NCBI RefSeq assembly: GCF_022701195.1
Contig: NZ_CP078089.1
Coordinates: 558,001 to 622,000 of the forward strand
Reading direction: 5' to 3'
Length of the DNA: 64,000 nt
Origin: Allobaculum mucilyticum
GTDB lineage: Bacteria; Bacillota_I; Bacilli_A; Erysipelotrichales; Erysipelotrichaceae
How positions within the stretch are numbered: the first letter of the stretch is position 1; every line of letters starts with the position of its first letter. Position numbers and translations under genes: made by a program. This document shows, piece after piece, positions 1-8,632 of this stretch. Below the pieces are notes generated by a model, which saw only the letters and a list, made by a program, of their open reading frames with translations, ran no database searches and had not been told where the DNA came from.

Positions 1-6
1 TAATTC

Positions 7-3000
7 TTATGCCGAAAGCTGATCAAGAACTTCTTTACTCGGCGCTTTGCGCAGAGCAAGCATAGCGTTGTTGAGTGCTTTTGCTGCGTTATCTACATCT
101 TCCTGAGTAGCAGTAGAAGAATTCCGGACTGCTTCAGCAGCTGCTTTAGCCTCGGCAAATACTGTCTTGACATCTTTGCCATCTGTTCCAATGATGGAAC
201 GATAGCTTTGGAGGCTGCGTTCAATCTGAACAGCCTTTGTTGCAGCCATGTCAAGAAGCGTATAATCCGGACCTTTTTCCCAATTTGCATAGATACGGAT
301 CGGTTTAGTGACTTTAGTGGTAAAGTCATACGGTGTTTCACGCGCTTCATCCGCATACCAGCCGGCAAATCTGTATCCTTTGCGCACTGGATCATCAGGT
401 CTTGCAACAGAATTGCCATTGATTACCGGTATTGCAAAATCACTTACTCCATCCACAACAAATAAAACAGTGAGAATCCTATTCATCCAATGTGCTACAA
501 GTTTCAGATCTCCTGTGATTGGGGTGCTGAAGTCAAAGGCTGTTTTTGAACCTTCTGCAAACCAGCCATCAAAAATGCATCCAGTTTTTGTTGGATCTGC
601 CGGTTTAGAGATGGGGTGATTGAATTCTACTGTAACTGGACTTACTGCACTGCCTCCATCCGAGTCAAAGGACACTGTATATTTATTTGCTGTCCAGTGA
701 GCAGTCAGTGTCAGAGGTCCGGTGATCTTAGTATTGAAGTCAAAGGCTTTTTCAGCGCCTCCTACAAACCAGCCGGCAAACGTATAGCCTGTCTTCGTTG
801 GATTAGATGGCGCAGTGATAGCCGTACCGTAATCTGTTGTCATGGACGCTACCGGGGTACCGCCATCAGAGTCAAAGGTAACTACATAACTTTCGACTGT
901 CCAGCGAGCTTTCAGCTTCAGATCTCCTGTAATCGGCGTACTGAAGTCAAAGACTTTTTCAGAACCTTCTGCGAACCAGCCGGCAAATGTATAGCCTGTC
1001 TTCTGCGGATCATTAGCTGGACGGGTGACTTTTCCGTTTTCTTCTACATTGACCGATTCAACTGGTGTTCCGCCCTGGGTATCAAAGGTAACGGTGTATT
1101 TCGGCGTTGGAATCTCGGTCCACTGGGCGTAGATCGTGGTTGACTGCGTAATTGGAGTATCGAAGTCGAATTCTTCGTCTCCGTCTGCTGTTGTATACCA
1201 GCCTTTGAATGTAAAGCCTGCTTTGGTTGGATTCTCTGCCGGACGGGCAACAACTGTGTTTTTTTCAACAGTAACTAGTTCGATTGTCGATCCATCCTGT
1301 GTATTAAACGTAACTGTTACAAGTTCAACGAGTGCCTGCCGTGCAGCCTGAAGAGCTGTCAGCGCTTCTGTAACTTCAGCTGCCGATGGAGCCTCTTTAT
1401 CAAGAACGGCTTTAGCGGCATCCCGTGCAGCTGTAAATGCATCAAATGATTCCTGGGAATAAGTGTTTCCATCGTTGGTAATCTGGAGACATTCTTTGTA
1501 TTCGTTATCGAGTTCCGTTGTATCGCCTTTGTACTGGGCAACGAATTCAAGTCTGCTGCCGGAAACGACTTCATCCTCCGCAATACCCCAGCCAATGAAA
1601 ATCTGGCCGTCAGCTGTTGGAGTTTCAGATGGGATATATGTACTGAGCGGTTCTTTCTCAACTGCATTTTCTACAGTTTTGAAGACTTCATCACCATTTT
1701 TGAAGACCAGCGTATACAGGTGACGGAGCTCATCTGTTTCTTTCTGCAGATTTGCAAGAGCTGTGCTAACACCCTCAGTTGTTGGAAGAGGAGTCTTCAG
1801 AGCGGTTGCTGCAGCACTGCGTGCATCCTCAAATCCTGCCCAGGATTCTTCGCTGAAGTCTGCTGCTGCATAGTCTTTGACTGTGTCATAAAGCGTATTG
1901 AGCGCAGAACGGTCAACACCTTCATACTTGCCGGATACGGTAACCCATGCGATAGTCGGTTCTTTTTCGCCAGTCTTCTTGAACGCCAGCGTACCAGTCT
2001 GTTGAGTATTCAGATCGATATCAAAGCTGAAAGCCTGTGCATTCCGCTCAGTAATGCTGCAGTCGCCAATCTCATACTCTGTGCCATCGTCAAGAATCCA
2101 GTATGCTTTCTGGCCGCATGTGCTGTCTGAATTCCACCAGTTTCCGTGGGTTCCTACCTTGATCGTATGTTTTCCAGCCGGAAGAGTCAGTTTGATTTTC
2201 AGAACCTTACTGTCATCGGTTTTGGTTCCAGCCCACCAGCCATAGTCATACGGGCTAAGGGATTCCTGGTTGCCTGTTACGCCATAATCGCCAGTGTTAG
2301 ATTCGTTGCTCGTCGTTTTTTCTCCAACAACGCCCCAGCTTTTTCCTTCTTCCCAGCCCTGATCTGCTGCATCCGCATTGAGCAGTTCTGGATAAAGTGT
2401 TTTAGCCTGCTGCCAGAGCGGGTCATTTTCTCCTGCATTTCCATTGATCAGATATTCAAGATCAGACGGGTAAATCCAGGCTTTTCCGGTAATCTGTGCT
2501 TCAGGAAGATCGCCTTGGGCATCGAGAATTCCTGTAACTTCTACAGCAGAGAGCGGGAGCGAGCCCTCGATCTCTGGCATTGTCCAGGTCACAGTTCTGT
2601 TCACGCCGTTTGCTTTTACTGTTGCCGGCATATGAAGCTGATTGTCTTTAATGGCACCGACAGAACTAAGAGTGAAGTGGGAGCCCGGTTCATAGACTTC
2701 GAATTCGGCGATGTTTACGTAATCCGCATCTGCATTATTTCCGCTCTCGTTTTTATAGTATTTGATGTAACGATAGCTTGAAGCTGTGCCTTCGTTGAAT
2801 GAAGAGGAACGAACCTGGGTAATTTTGTTCTGTGCAGGAACTTCCGGAATCGTGTACAGGTCAGTCCATGTTTCCTTATCATTACTTCCGGCAATCACAC
2901 CACCCTGGGTTCTGGCCGAGTAATTGTTATTGCCTGCATTCGTTCTCGGGCAGTATCCAATACCTGCAATAGTTTTTTCTCCACCGAGATCGAAAACCAT

Positions 3001-3267
3001 GTAACTGTTTTTCAAGCCATCGAAAATTGTATCGAAGTTTCCGTCAATTGCCTTATCTGCTCTATTGCCGGTGCCCCAGGACTCGCCTTGCGAATCAACA
3101 GTAAGCGTAATCTTAGACAGATCGGGCAGTGCTTCAGGAATATCCGCTGTCTGTCCTGGATCTGTTTCTTCAACTGCGAATACAGGAACGAAAGCTGTTG
3201 TTACGCTTCCCAGTGCCATGCATCCGCTGCAAAGAAGTTCCAGGAGGATACGTGAATGTTTTTTCAT
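7..3267 (-). CDS. Secreted adhesin-like protein with F5/8C, FIVAR and InlB-type repeats
   Basis: Protein of 1086 aa. Start chosen at 3267 because an AAAGGA-type ribosome binding site precedes it and a signal peptide follows (basic MKKHSR, then a hydrophobic stretch ending TAFVPVFA). The frame stays open a further 106 codons upstream, without signal character. Domains by eye: discoidin/F5-8C-like carbohydrate-binding region (about 45-195), a second beta-rich region (about 200-460), FIVAR-like helical segments (about 465-520, 590-650 and the C-terminus) and five Listeria-Bacteroides (InlB B) repeats of about 68 aa with GYTFAGWF-type cores (about 650-1000). A secreted glycan- or host-binding role is inferred from the domains. 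No LPXTG sorting signal is seen; it ends ...LDQLSA, so anchoring is unexplained and a truncated C-terminus is possible. Confidence 0.85.
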   Translation of the reverse strand: MKKHSRILLELLCSGCMALGSVTTAFVPVFAVEETDPGQTADIPEALPDLSKITLTVDSQGESWGTGNRADKAIDGNFDTIFDGLKNSYMVFDLGGEKTIAGIGYCPRTNAGNNNYSARTQGGVIAGSNDKETWTDLYTIPEVPAQNKITQVRSSSFNEGTASSYRYIKYYKNESGNNADADYVNIAEFEVYEPGSHFTLSSVGAIKDNQLHMPATVKANGVNRTVTWTMPEIEGSLPLSAVEVTGILDAQGDLPEAQITGKAWIYPSDLEYLINGNAGENDPLWQQAKTLYPELLNADAADQGWEEGKSWGVVGEKTTSNESNTGDYGVTGNQESLSPYDYGWWAGTKTDDSKVLKIKLTLPAGKHTIKVGTHGNWWNSDSTCGQKAYWILDDGTEYEIGDCSITERNAQAFSFDIDLNTQQTGTLAFKKTGEKEPTIAWVTVSGKYEGVDRSALNTLYDTVKDYAAADFSEESWAGFEDARSAAATALKTPLPTTEGVSTALANLQKETDELRHLYTLVFKNGDEVFKTVENAVEKEPLSTYIPSETPTADGQIFIGWGIAEDEVVSGSRLEFVAQYKGDTTELDNEYKECLQITNDGNTYSQESFDAFTAARDAAKAVLDKEAPSAAEVTEALTALQAARQALVELVTVTFNTQDGSTIELVTVEKNTVVARPAENPTKAGFTFKGWYTTADGDEEFDFDTPITQSTTIYAQWTEIPTPKYTVTFDTQGGTPVESVNVEENGKVTRPANDPQKTGYTFAGWFAEGSEKVFDFSTPITGDLKLKARWTVESYVVTFDSDGGTPVASMTTDYGTAITAPSNPTKTGYTFAGWFVGGAEKAFDFNTKITGPLTLTAHWTANKYTVSFDSDGGSAVSPVTVEFNHPISKPADPTKTGCIFDGWFAEGSKTAFDFSTPITGDLKLVAHWMNRILTVLFVVDGVSDFAIPVINGNSVARPDDPVRKGYRFAGWYADEARETPYDFTTKVTKPIRIYANWEKGPDYTLLDMAATKAVQIERSLQSYRSIIGTDGKDVKTVFAEAKAAAEAVRNSSTATQEDVDNAAKALNNAMLALRKAPSKEVLDQLSA

Positions 3268-3839
3268 GCTTTTCCTTTCTAAAACGTAAAGCTGTTTTTT
3301 CTCTTTTTCTCTGTCTTTGTTCTGCTGATTTTGCCCGTTCAGCAGCAGCTTCTGCATATGCAGCTGTGCATAAGCTGAAAAAAAAGACAGACTCTGCCGC
3401 AAGGCTGATCTGTCTGGTTCATCTCTGGTCCTGCCCGACTTAGATGTTCCATCCAAACAGTCTGATCGGCTTTTTTCAATACTGCGCAGCCGGAAGCCAT
3501 CCAGCGCTGCAGTACAGGGATTCAAAGCTGGCAGTCTCAGTCTGGAAAGCTTGCCCGGATTCCAGTCCGATTCTGTCAGTCTCAATCACATGAAGTAATC
3601 ACCACGTTAATTATATATTTGAGTTATTCCGTCTTATCTTTTCTTCTCAGAGATTAACAATTATTGACCTGTACTTATCTAAAAATCTCTAGAATTCGGA
3701 TTAGTTGAATTTTATACAGTAGTATTGCTGTCAATAAACACAGAATCTTTCTCTGGAGTCAGTGAAAGGGCTTCAAAGAGATGACCTTTTTCCCGCATCT
3801 TTTATGCCCCAATCAGCCAGAAATGCTCTGCAAAACAAA
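3268..3839 (-). other. Long leader/intergenic region upstream of the adhesin gene
   Basis: No gene is supported here. A TATAAT box on the minus strand at 3610-3615 could serve the adhesin gene, but no good -35 lies 16-18 bases upstream. If used, the leader would be more than 300 nt. I saw no riboswitch class I could name. Confidence 0.3.
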
Positions 3840-3890
3840 ACACCCGATCTCATTTTTTTGTCCATACTTGAGGACGGTGAGATCGGGTGT
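3840..3890 (-). terminator. Rho-independent terminator after the zinc-ribbon gene
   Basis: A 13-bp perfect stem (3840-3852 with 3878-3890, ACACCCGATCTCA) is followed on the minus strand by a T-rich tail (TTTTGTTTT). It lies about 45 bases past the stop of the gene ending at 3936. Confidence 0.7.
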
Positions 3891-3935
3891 CTGTTTTCTG
3901 TGATTCAGTCTGAAGCCGGATAAACGGGTATCGGA

Positions 3936-4784
3936 TTATCCTTTGTTTTTCATCCGGCGCTTCATGGATGATTTGATCTTCGTTCCGCACCAGGGGCACT
4001 TCTTATCCGAAGAGCGGATCGGGTTGCCGCAGTTCGGGCAGAACTGCTGAGGTCCGTCTGGTCCTTTAACCTGTTTTCTGACAGTCTGCAGCCAGAGAGG
4101 CTTGCCGCAGCGGAAGCAGAAACGGTCTTCTTTACGTACCAGAGAATGGCATTCCGGACAGATGCTGTTGTAGGGATTCTCTTCCGGCAGATTCCGGGTA
4201 ATCCGCTTACCGCATCCGCGGCAGAACTGGTCGGTCGGATACTGAATCGATCCGCAGGCCTGGCACTGATGCGTTTCCGGCTCATCGCCGGTTGTTTCTT
4301 CCGGCAGTGTTTCGATTGGTTCAGCTACATGCCTGCCATGTGTTTCTTCCAGTACTTCTTCAACAGCCTGATCGCTGCGGATGGTGATCTGGTCGGTTAT
4401 TGTTGTCGGTTCATCATCGAACTCATCTTCGTCCGGCAGCATATTCAGCAGGTAAGCAGGCAGAGTTTCCTGCTTTTCAGTATGACTGTGCAGATCTGAT
4501 TCCATATTATTTCCGGCTGTGCTTTCGTCAGTATTCTTCATGTCAGTCTGCTCTTTTACTTCACTGGTGTTTTCCGGCTGCGGATTCGCTGCTTTGCTGG
4601 CTGCCTGTTCGCGCAGCACTCGGCGATGCTCTGCAAACGCAGGGAAAAACTCTTCAAAACTGCCGTCTTCTTTTTTCCATTTTCTGCGCAGTTCAAAATA
4701 AAGAAAGTCATCCCCCATATCCAGAGGGAACATCGCCTGGTCCCAGCGCTCAATCAAAGCCTGGATGTTCTCATCGCTGTTCAT
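3936..4784 (-). CDS. Zinc-ribbon protein (paralogue A)
   Basis: 282 aa, cytoplasmic by composition (no signal peptide or membrane segment). The N-terminal about 60 residues look helical and charged, the middle is acidic and low in complexity, and the C-terminal third carries three CxxC...CxxC zinc ribbons (CQACG...CRGCG, CPECH...CFRCG, CPNCG...CPWCG). AGGAG precedes the ATG. The neighbouring gene at 5007-6026 has the same plan, so the pair is probably a duplication. Zinc binding is well supported; the function is unknown. Such tandem ribbons occur in nucleic-acid-binding or scaffold proteins. Confidence 0.7.
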   Translation of the reverse strand: MNSDENIQALIERWDQAMFPLDMGDDFLYFELRRKWKKEDGSFEEFFPAFAEHRRVLREQAASKAANPQPENTSEVKEQTDMKNTDESTAGNNMESDLHSHTEKQETLPAYLLNMLPDEDEFDDEPTTITDQITIRSDQAVEEVLEETHGRHVAEPIETLPEETTGDEPETHQCQACGSIQYPTDQFCRGCGKRITRNLPEENPYNSICPECHSLVRKEDRFCFRCGKPLWLQTVRKQVKGPDGPQQFCPNCGNPIRSSDKKCPWCGTKIKSSMKRRMKNKG

Positions 4785-5006
4785 TCAAAATCTCCTCGTC
4801 TGTATCAGCCGGAATCTCTCTGCAGAAAAATACGGCTTATACACCTGGTCTCTTACTCTAACTCTTACTCTGTTTCCTGTTTTTCCGTTTCTGTCCTGCA
4901 TATGCAAGTCTGGAAATCAGGAATTATTCTGTATCTCTATCATTATAAAAACAAATCCGCAAATCTTCCTGCAAAGTTTGTCAGCCCTGCCTGAATCACT
5001 GGATCA

Positions 5007-6026
5007 CTAAGAATTCTGCGGATCAGTAATCCATTCTCCGCAATACGGACAGATCGCGTCCTCCGGATCAATCGCATGTCCGCAGTTGCCGCAGAACCGG
5101 CGTGATGTGCTCTGTGCCGGATTTTCTTTTTTCACTGGCTTCACGGGTTTTGATGACTGTTCTGGATGTCCGGTCTGTCGCGGAAGCTGAATGCCGCACT
5201 GACTGCAGAAACGGTCATGTTTAAAAACGGGCTGATGACAGTGCCAGCAGACTGCCTGATCTTCCGGATTTTCTTCAGGGTGTTCAAGTACTGCACCGCA
5301 GGCCCTGCAGAACCGATCGCCTTCTCTGGCAATCAGTCCGCACACCGGACAGATCGTTTTCTGCACAGCTGGCTCGCCAAAAGCCTGAAGCACGACAGAG
5401 GTATCAACTGGAGCAGTCAGAATCCGCCCGTCCATCATTTCAAGAGAAGAATTTCCATATTGATAATCGGATGAACTGGCGGATGAATAATCCAGCCAGC
5501 TAAACGACTGAGCACCCTGATCTGCTGTTTGCTGAGGATAAGCAGAAGGCGCCGGAGTATCTTTTCTGGATTTCCAGAATGGTTTCTTCTTTTCTTCCGG
5601 TCGTTCAGCTTGTCTGGCCGTCATTGAGCTGTGATCGGCATAAGAGCTGTTTTTTGTTCTGGGATCTGCTTTTGCTTTTTTCGCTGCCTGCCGGTGCTGC
5701 TCTGCTGCTTTTGCAGCCGGATAACTGGATGTATACATTTTCGGCGACTGAACGTAGCCGGCAGGTTGCTGTTCGGCTTCACTGTATGCTCCGCTATTGC
5801 GAGATGACTGCTCCATAGACTGCATGGGATCGAGCGTCATATCATCCGGACCGCATCCCTTAAGCGGCAGTTCCGGTTTCTTACTGACAGGCTGTGCCTG
5901 GATCGGTTCACTCTGCTTCAGCTGCTGCGGTGTTTTTGGCAGTTCAGGCGCGCAGACCGCCGCTGGAGCTGTATGATCTGTTTTCTGCGCTGTGCTGTTT
6001 ACTGCTTCCTGCTTTTCAGGCTCCAT
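5007..6026 (-). CDS. Zinc-ribbon protein (paralogue B)
   Basis: 339 aa. A long proline/glutamine/lysine-rich, probably disordered N-terminal two thirds is followed by three C-terminal zinc ribbons (CPVCG...CRACG, CWHCH...CSQCG, CGNCG...CPYCG). The start is preceded by AAGGAG twelve bases upstream. It is separated from paralogue A by about 220 bases and lies in the same orientation. The ribbons match those of the neighbour in order and spacing, while the N-terminal regions do not. Function unknown. Confidence 0.7.
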   Translation of the reverse strand: MEPEKQEAVNSTAQKTDHTAPAAVCAPELPKTPQQLKQSEPIQAQPVSKKPELPLKGCGPDDMTLDPMQSMEQSSRNSGAYSEAEQQPAGYVQSPKMYTSSYPAAKAAEQHRQAAKKAKADPRTKNSSYADHSSMTARQAERPEEKKKPFWKSRKDTPAPSAYPQQTADQGAQSFSWLDYSSASSSDYQYGNSSLEMMDGRILTAPVDTSVVLQAFGEPAVQKTICPVCGLIAREGDRFCRACGAVLEHPEENPEDQAVCWHCHQPVFKHDRFCSQCGIQLPRQTGHPEQSSKPVKPVKKENPAQSTSRRFCGNCGHAIDPEDAICPYCGEWITDPQNS

Positions 6027-6323
6027 GTTCCGTCTGTCTCCTTCTATATTCTTAATTCTCTGAATTCAATCATCGCTGCTTCTCTGTTCAGAGTTTCTGC
6101 AGGTGATGATCGTGAGAATTCGTCGATGTGATGAAATAAATGTCTGCTTTGAGAATACAGGCAGAATGCCCTGTTATCACAAAGGCGGGCTGAAATGGAA
6201 AAAGTAATCTTAAAACGCGCCGGTTTATGACCTGATTTGTTATTTTCGATTGATGTTATGTTTTTTTGACTAGACCATCGAATCAGGATTGAGAGACCAG
6301 AGAAAAAAAAGAGTAAAAAAAAA
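6027..6323. other. Intergenic region, nothing recognised
   Basis: About 300 bases between the zinc-ribbon gene and the tRNA terminator. No credible reading frame, tRNA or structured RNA was seen. Confidence 0.4.
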
Positions 6324-6340
6324 CCGTTCAGTACGAACGG
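6324..6340 (-). terminator. Terminator of tRNA-Leu copy 1
   Basis: Hairpin CCGTTC-GTACT-GAACGG followed on the minus strand by a long T run. The same hairpin follows the second tRNA copy at 6721-6737. Confidence 0.75.
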
Positions 6341-6351
6341 ATAATTTCAAA

Positions 6352-6436
6352 TGGTGAGGTCGATGCGACTTGAACGCACACGAGCTAAGCTCACTACCCC
6401 CTCAAAGTAGCGTGTCTGCCATTCCACCACGACCTC
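6352..6436 (-). tRNA. tRNA-Leu (anticodon GAG), copy 1
   Basis: 85 nt including an encoded CCA. The acceptor stem GAGGTCG pairs with CGACCTC. The anticodon loop is TTGAGGG, giving GAG (reads CUC/CUU). A long variable arm typical of class II leucine tRNA and the T-loop GTTCAAGTC are present. Identical in sequence to the copy at 6751-6835. Confidence 0.95.
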
Positions 6437-6720
6437 AGGTCCTTTAATAGGATACTTGTTTTCAGAAGAATGTCAACTTATTTCTTTCTGACAGGTTCAG
6501 CAAGAAGGTTACAGGATTGTCGGAACCGGATTTTCTTATTGTCTCTTTCAGTTCGAAGAACACCGGTCACAGAATCATATGCGGTCTGTCGGGTGTCGAC
6601 GAAGAGAATCCCGCATTCGTCTTCTGAGATTAATCAACAGGATCAGGATGTCCCGGAACGCATAATACTTGGAATGCGTCGCTCTGCCTGTTTTGCCTTT
6701 CAAAAAAGAGTAAAAAAATA
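6437..6720. other. Spacer between tandem tRNA genes
   Basis: About 280 bases with no supported gene. Reading frames here have no family resemblance. Confidence 0.4.
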
Positions 6721-6737
6721 CCGTTCAGTACGAACGG
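6721..6737 (-). terminator. Terminator of tRNA-Leu copy 2
   Basis: Same CCGTTC/GAACGG hairpin and T-rich tail as at 6324-6340, 13 bases past the tRNA 3' end. Tail, hairpin and tRNA were therefore duplicated as one unit. Confidence 0.75.
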
Positions 6738-6750
6738 TTGATTTCAAAAA

Positions 6751-6835
6751 TGGTGAGGTCGATGCGACTTGAACGCACACGAGCTAAGCTCACTACCCCC
6801 TCAAAGTAGCGTGTCTGCCATTCCACCACGACCTC
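6751..6835 (-). tRNA. tRNA-Leu (anticodon GAG), copy 2
   Basis: 85 nt, identical to the copy at 6352-6436, with encoded CCA and the same downstream hairpin. It is the promoter-proximal copy. Confidence 0.95.
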
Positions 6836-6906
6836 AGGTTTTGATTTCTATTCGAAACTTTCATCTTCTGTGGTTAAGGGACTCACATCCGCTTCGAACA
6901 TGATTT

Positions 6907-6934
6907 ATTCTACCGTGTGAATTTCAGATTGCAA
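6907..6934 (-). promoter_or_regulatory. Probable tRNA promoter
   Basis: On the minus strand TTGCAA (6929-6934) and TAGAAT (6907-6912) are separated by 16 bases, about 70 bases before the mature 5' end of tRNA-Leu copy 2. The rest of the 6836-7246 gap shows nothing else recognisable. Confidence 0.5.
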
Positions 6935-7246
6935 CCCTTAATATTCATTTTTCAAAAATTTTCTGTCGTGAAGTGAAAACGCCAATTCCAGGCAGACACC
7001 CTGAGCAAACACCCAGTTTTCATCCACAGCCGATTCTATGCTTCTGTTTTTAACACTCATTCATCCTGTCTGTTCGGAAACTGCAGAAAACCGGACAGGA
7101 ACGATGTCTTCTTCAAACCGCATCTGCCGGTTTCTGAAAAAAGGATTACTCTGTATAGACAGCACAAAGCTGACTGTATAACAGAAATGAACAGAGCGGT
7201 TGATTGGAAAGAAGGGGCGCCGTTCCTGTTCATAAGGAGGTTCCTG

Positions 7247-8536
7247 ATGCATAAACACCTTGAAATCGGATTTGGTCAGATCCGACTGCCTTTGCCGGAC
7301 GGCGTTCTGCTGGCTGGTTATGGAGCAGTTCGCCCCCTCAGTAAAGTTCATGACCCGCTCTATGTGCAGTGTGTTGCACTTCGGCATGGCGCAGAGATCC
7401 ATGCCCTGTTTGTCTATGATCTGCTTGCGGTTGATTCACTGATCATTGACCAGGCAGAAAAGCTGATCCGCAGACAACATCCGCATGCTGGCGTTCTTCT
7501 GTTCAGTGCTATCCATACGCACAGTGCACCTGCCGGCGTTCTGCAAACGGATCACGGTCTGCTCGAAGCAGCGCGTTTCTTCGCAGGAAAAGCCGATCCC
7601 AGTCTCGCTGGGCAGATGGCAAAATGCGCTCTTGAAGCCTTTGAGGAAGCTCTTGATGACTGCGGAGATTTCAGCAGCTGGCAGTCTTATTCTCATACAG
7701 GACGGTTTGCCTCTTTGCGAACCCAGGAGAAAGCCGAGTACCTTTCAGATTTCTACACCATTGAGATCGAGAAAAGCAACGCGCGGGATCTGATTGTTCT
7801 GATGTCCAATCATCCAACGGTTCTTGATGCATCCAATACTGAAGCCAGTGCCGATCTGGTCTGGGGCATGCGTTCCTGTCTGCAGGAAGCCGGCTATGAT
7901 CAGGTGGTTGTACTGAACGGTCCCTGCGGTGATCTGTCTACCCGCTATACCAGAAAAGGCGCACAGTTTGAGGAAGCCAGACGGATCGGAAAAGTCGGGG
8001 CTTTCGCCGTACTCGATGGTCTCTGTCACAGAAAGCCGTTGGAGTTCGACTGTTCTGCACCCGTTGTGCAGACGGAATTTATCCTCAAAGCCGATCAGCC
8101 GCAGCCTGTTGAACAGATCGAAGAACAGATGAAAGACGTGAAACACCAGCTGAACGCAGTGGCTGCCGATCCAATGGCAAATCCTCTGATTCTTCGTGCT
8201 GTTCGCAATGAGCTTGAAGCCTGCCAGGCAGCCCTGGCTAAAAGCAAGTCTCTGGCCGGAGTAGAGAGCGTAACGGTTCCCTCTACAATCTGGAAATGGT
8301 CCGATCAGGTGTTCGTCACAATTCCTGGCGAACTGTTCTCCTCGCTGATTCACGAAGACGGTCTGGAGAACGTTCATTTTCTCTGCTATACCAACGGCTA
8401 TATTCTCTATCTTCCGGATCGGGAAGCCTGCCAGAGAAAGATTTATGAAGCAATGGCTTCTCCGCTCGCACCAGGCGAATCCGAACGTCTGCTGTCCATG
8501 ATTCTTTCCTCAATTGAATCAATGCAGAGCAAGTAA
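7247..8536 (+). CDS. Neutral/alkaline ceramidase-like protein
   Basis: 429 aa. The start at 7247 was chosen for the AAGGAGG at 7234-7240. It resembles the N-terminal catalytic region of the neutral/alkaline non-lysosomal ceramidase family: an opening repeat-like segment (GYGAVRP, DPLYVQCVAL), then SAIHTHSAPAG around residues 105-120, which matches the histidine metal-binding motif of that family, and NGPCGDLSTRY further on. Shorter than secreted ceramidases, with no signal peptide, so an intracellular amidase/hydrolase of unknown substrate is more likely than a true ceramidase. A single gene followed by its own terminator. Confidence 0.7.
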   Translation: MHKHLEIGFGQIRLPLPDGVLLAGYGAVRPLSKVHDPLYVQCVALRHGAEIHALFVYDLLAVDSLIIDQAEKLIRRQHPHAGVLLFSAIHTHSAPAGVLQTDHGLLEAARFFAGKADPSLAGQMAKCALEAFEEALDDCGDFSSWQSYSHTGRFASLRTQEKAEYLSDFYTIEIEKSNARDLIVLMSNHPTVLDASNTEASADLVWGMRSCLQEAGYDQVVVLNGPCGDLSTRYTRKGAQFEEARRIGKVGAFAVLDGLCHRKPLEFDCSAPVVQTEFILKADQPQPVEQIEEQMKDVKHQLNAVAADPMANPLILRAVRNELEACQAALAKSKSLAGVESVTVPSTIWKWSDQVFVTIPGELFSSLIHEDGLENVHFLCYTNGYILYLPDREACQRKIYEAMASPLAPGESERLLSMILSSIESMQSK

Positions 8537-8580
8537 TCCAGAAGCCAGGCGATTCTTCCCTGTTCTTCTTTCTATACGTT

Positions 8581-8630
8581 AACTTCCACGATTCCGGGAC
8601 TAATAAAGCCTGAAATCGTGGAAGTTTTTT
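8581..8630 (+). terminator. Terminator of the ceramidase-like gene
   Basis: A 13-bp stem AACTTCCACGATT (8581-8593) with its complement (8614-8626) followed by a T run. It abuts the C-terminal end of the convergent transposase frame. Confidence 0.75.
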
Positions 8631-8632
8631 GC

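Noticed and set aside
6470-6772. Plus-strand frame running from the tRNA spacer into the tRNA copy
   Set aside because: Crosses a terminator and enters a tRNA gene; not protein-like.
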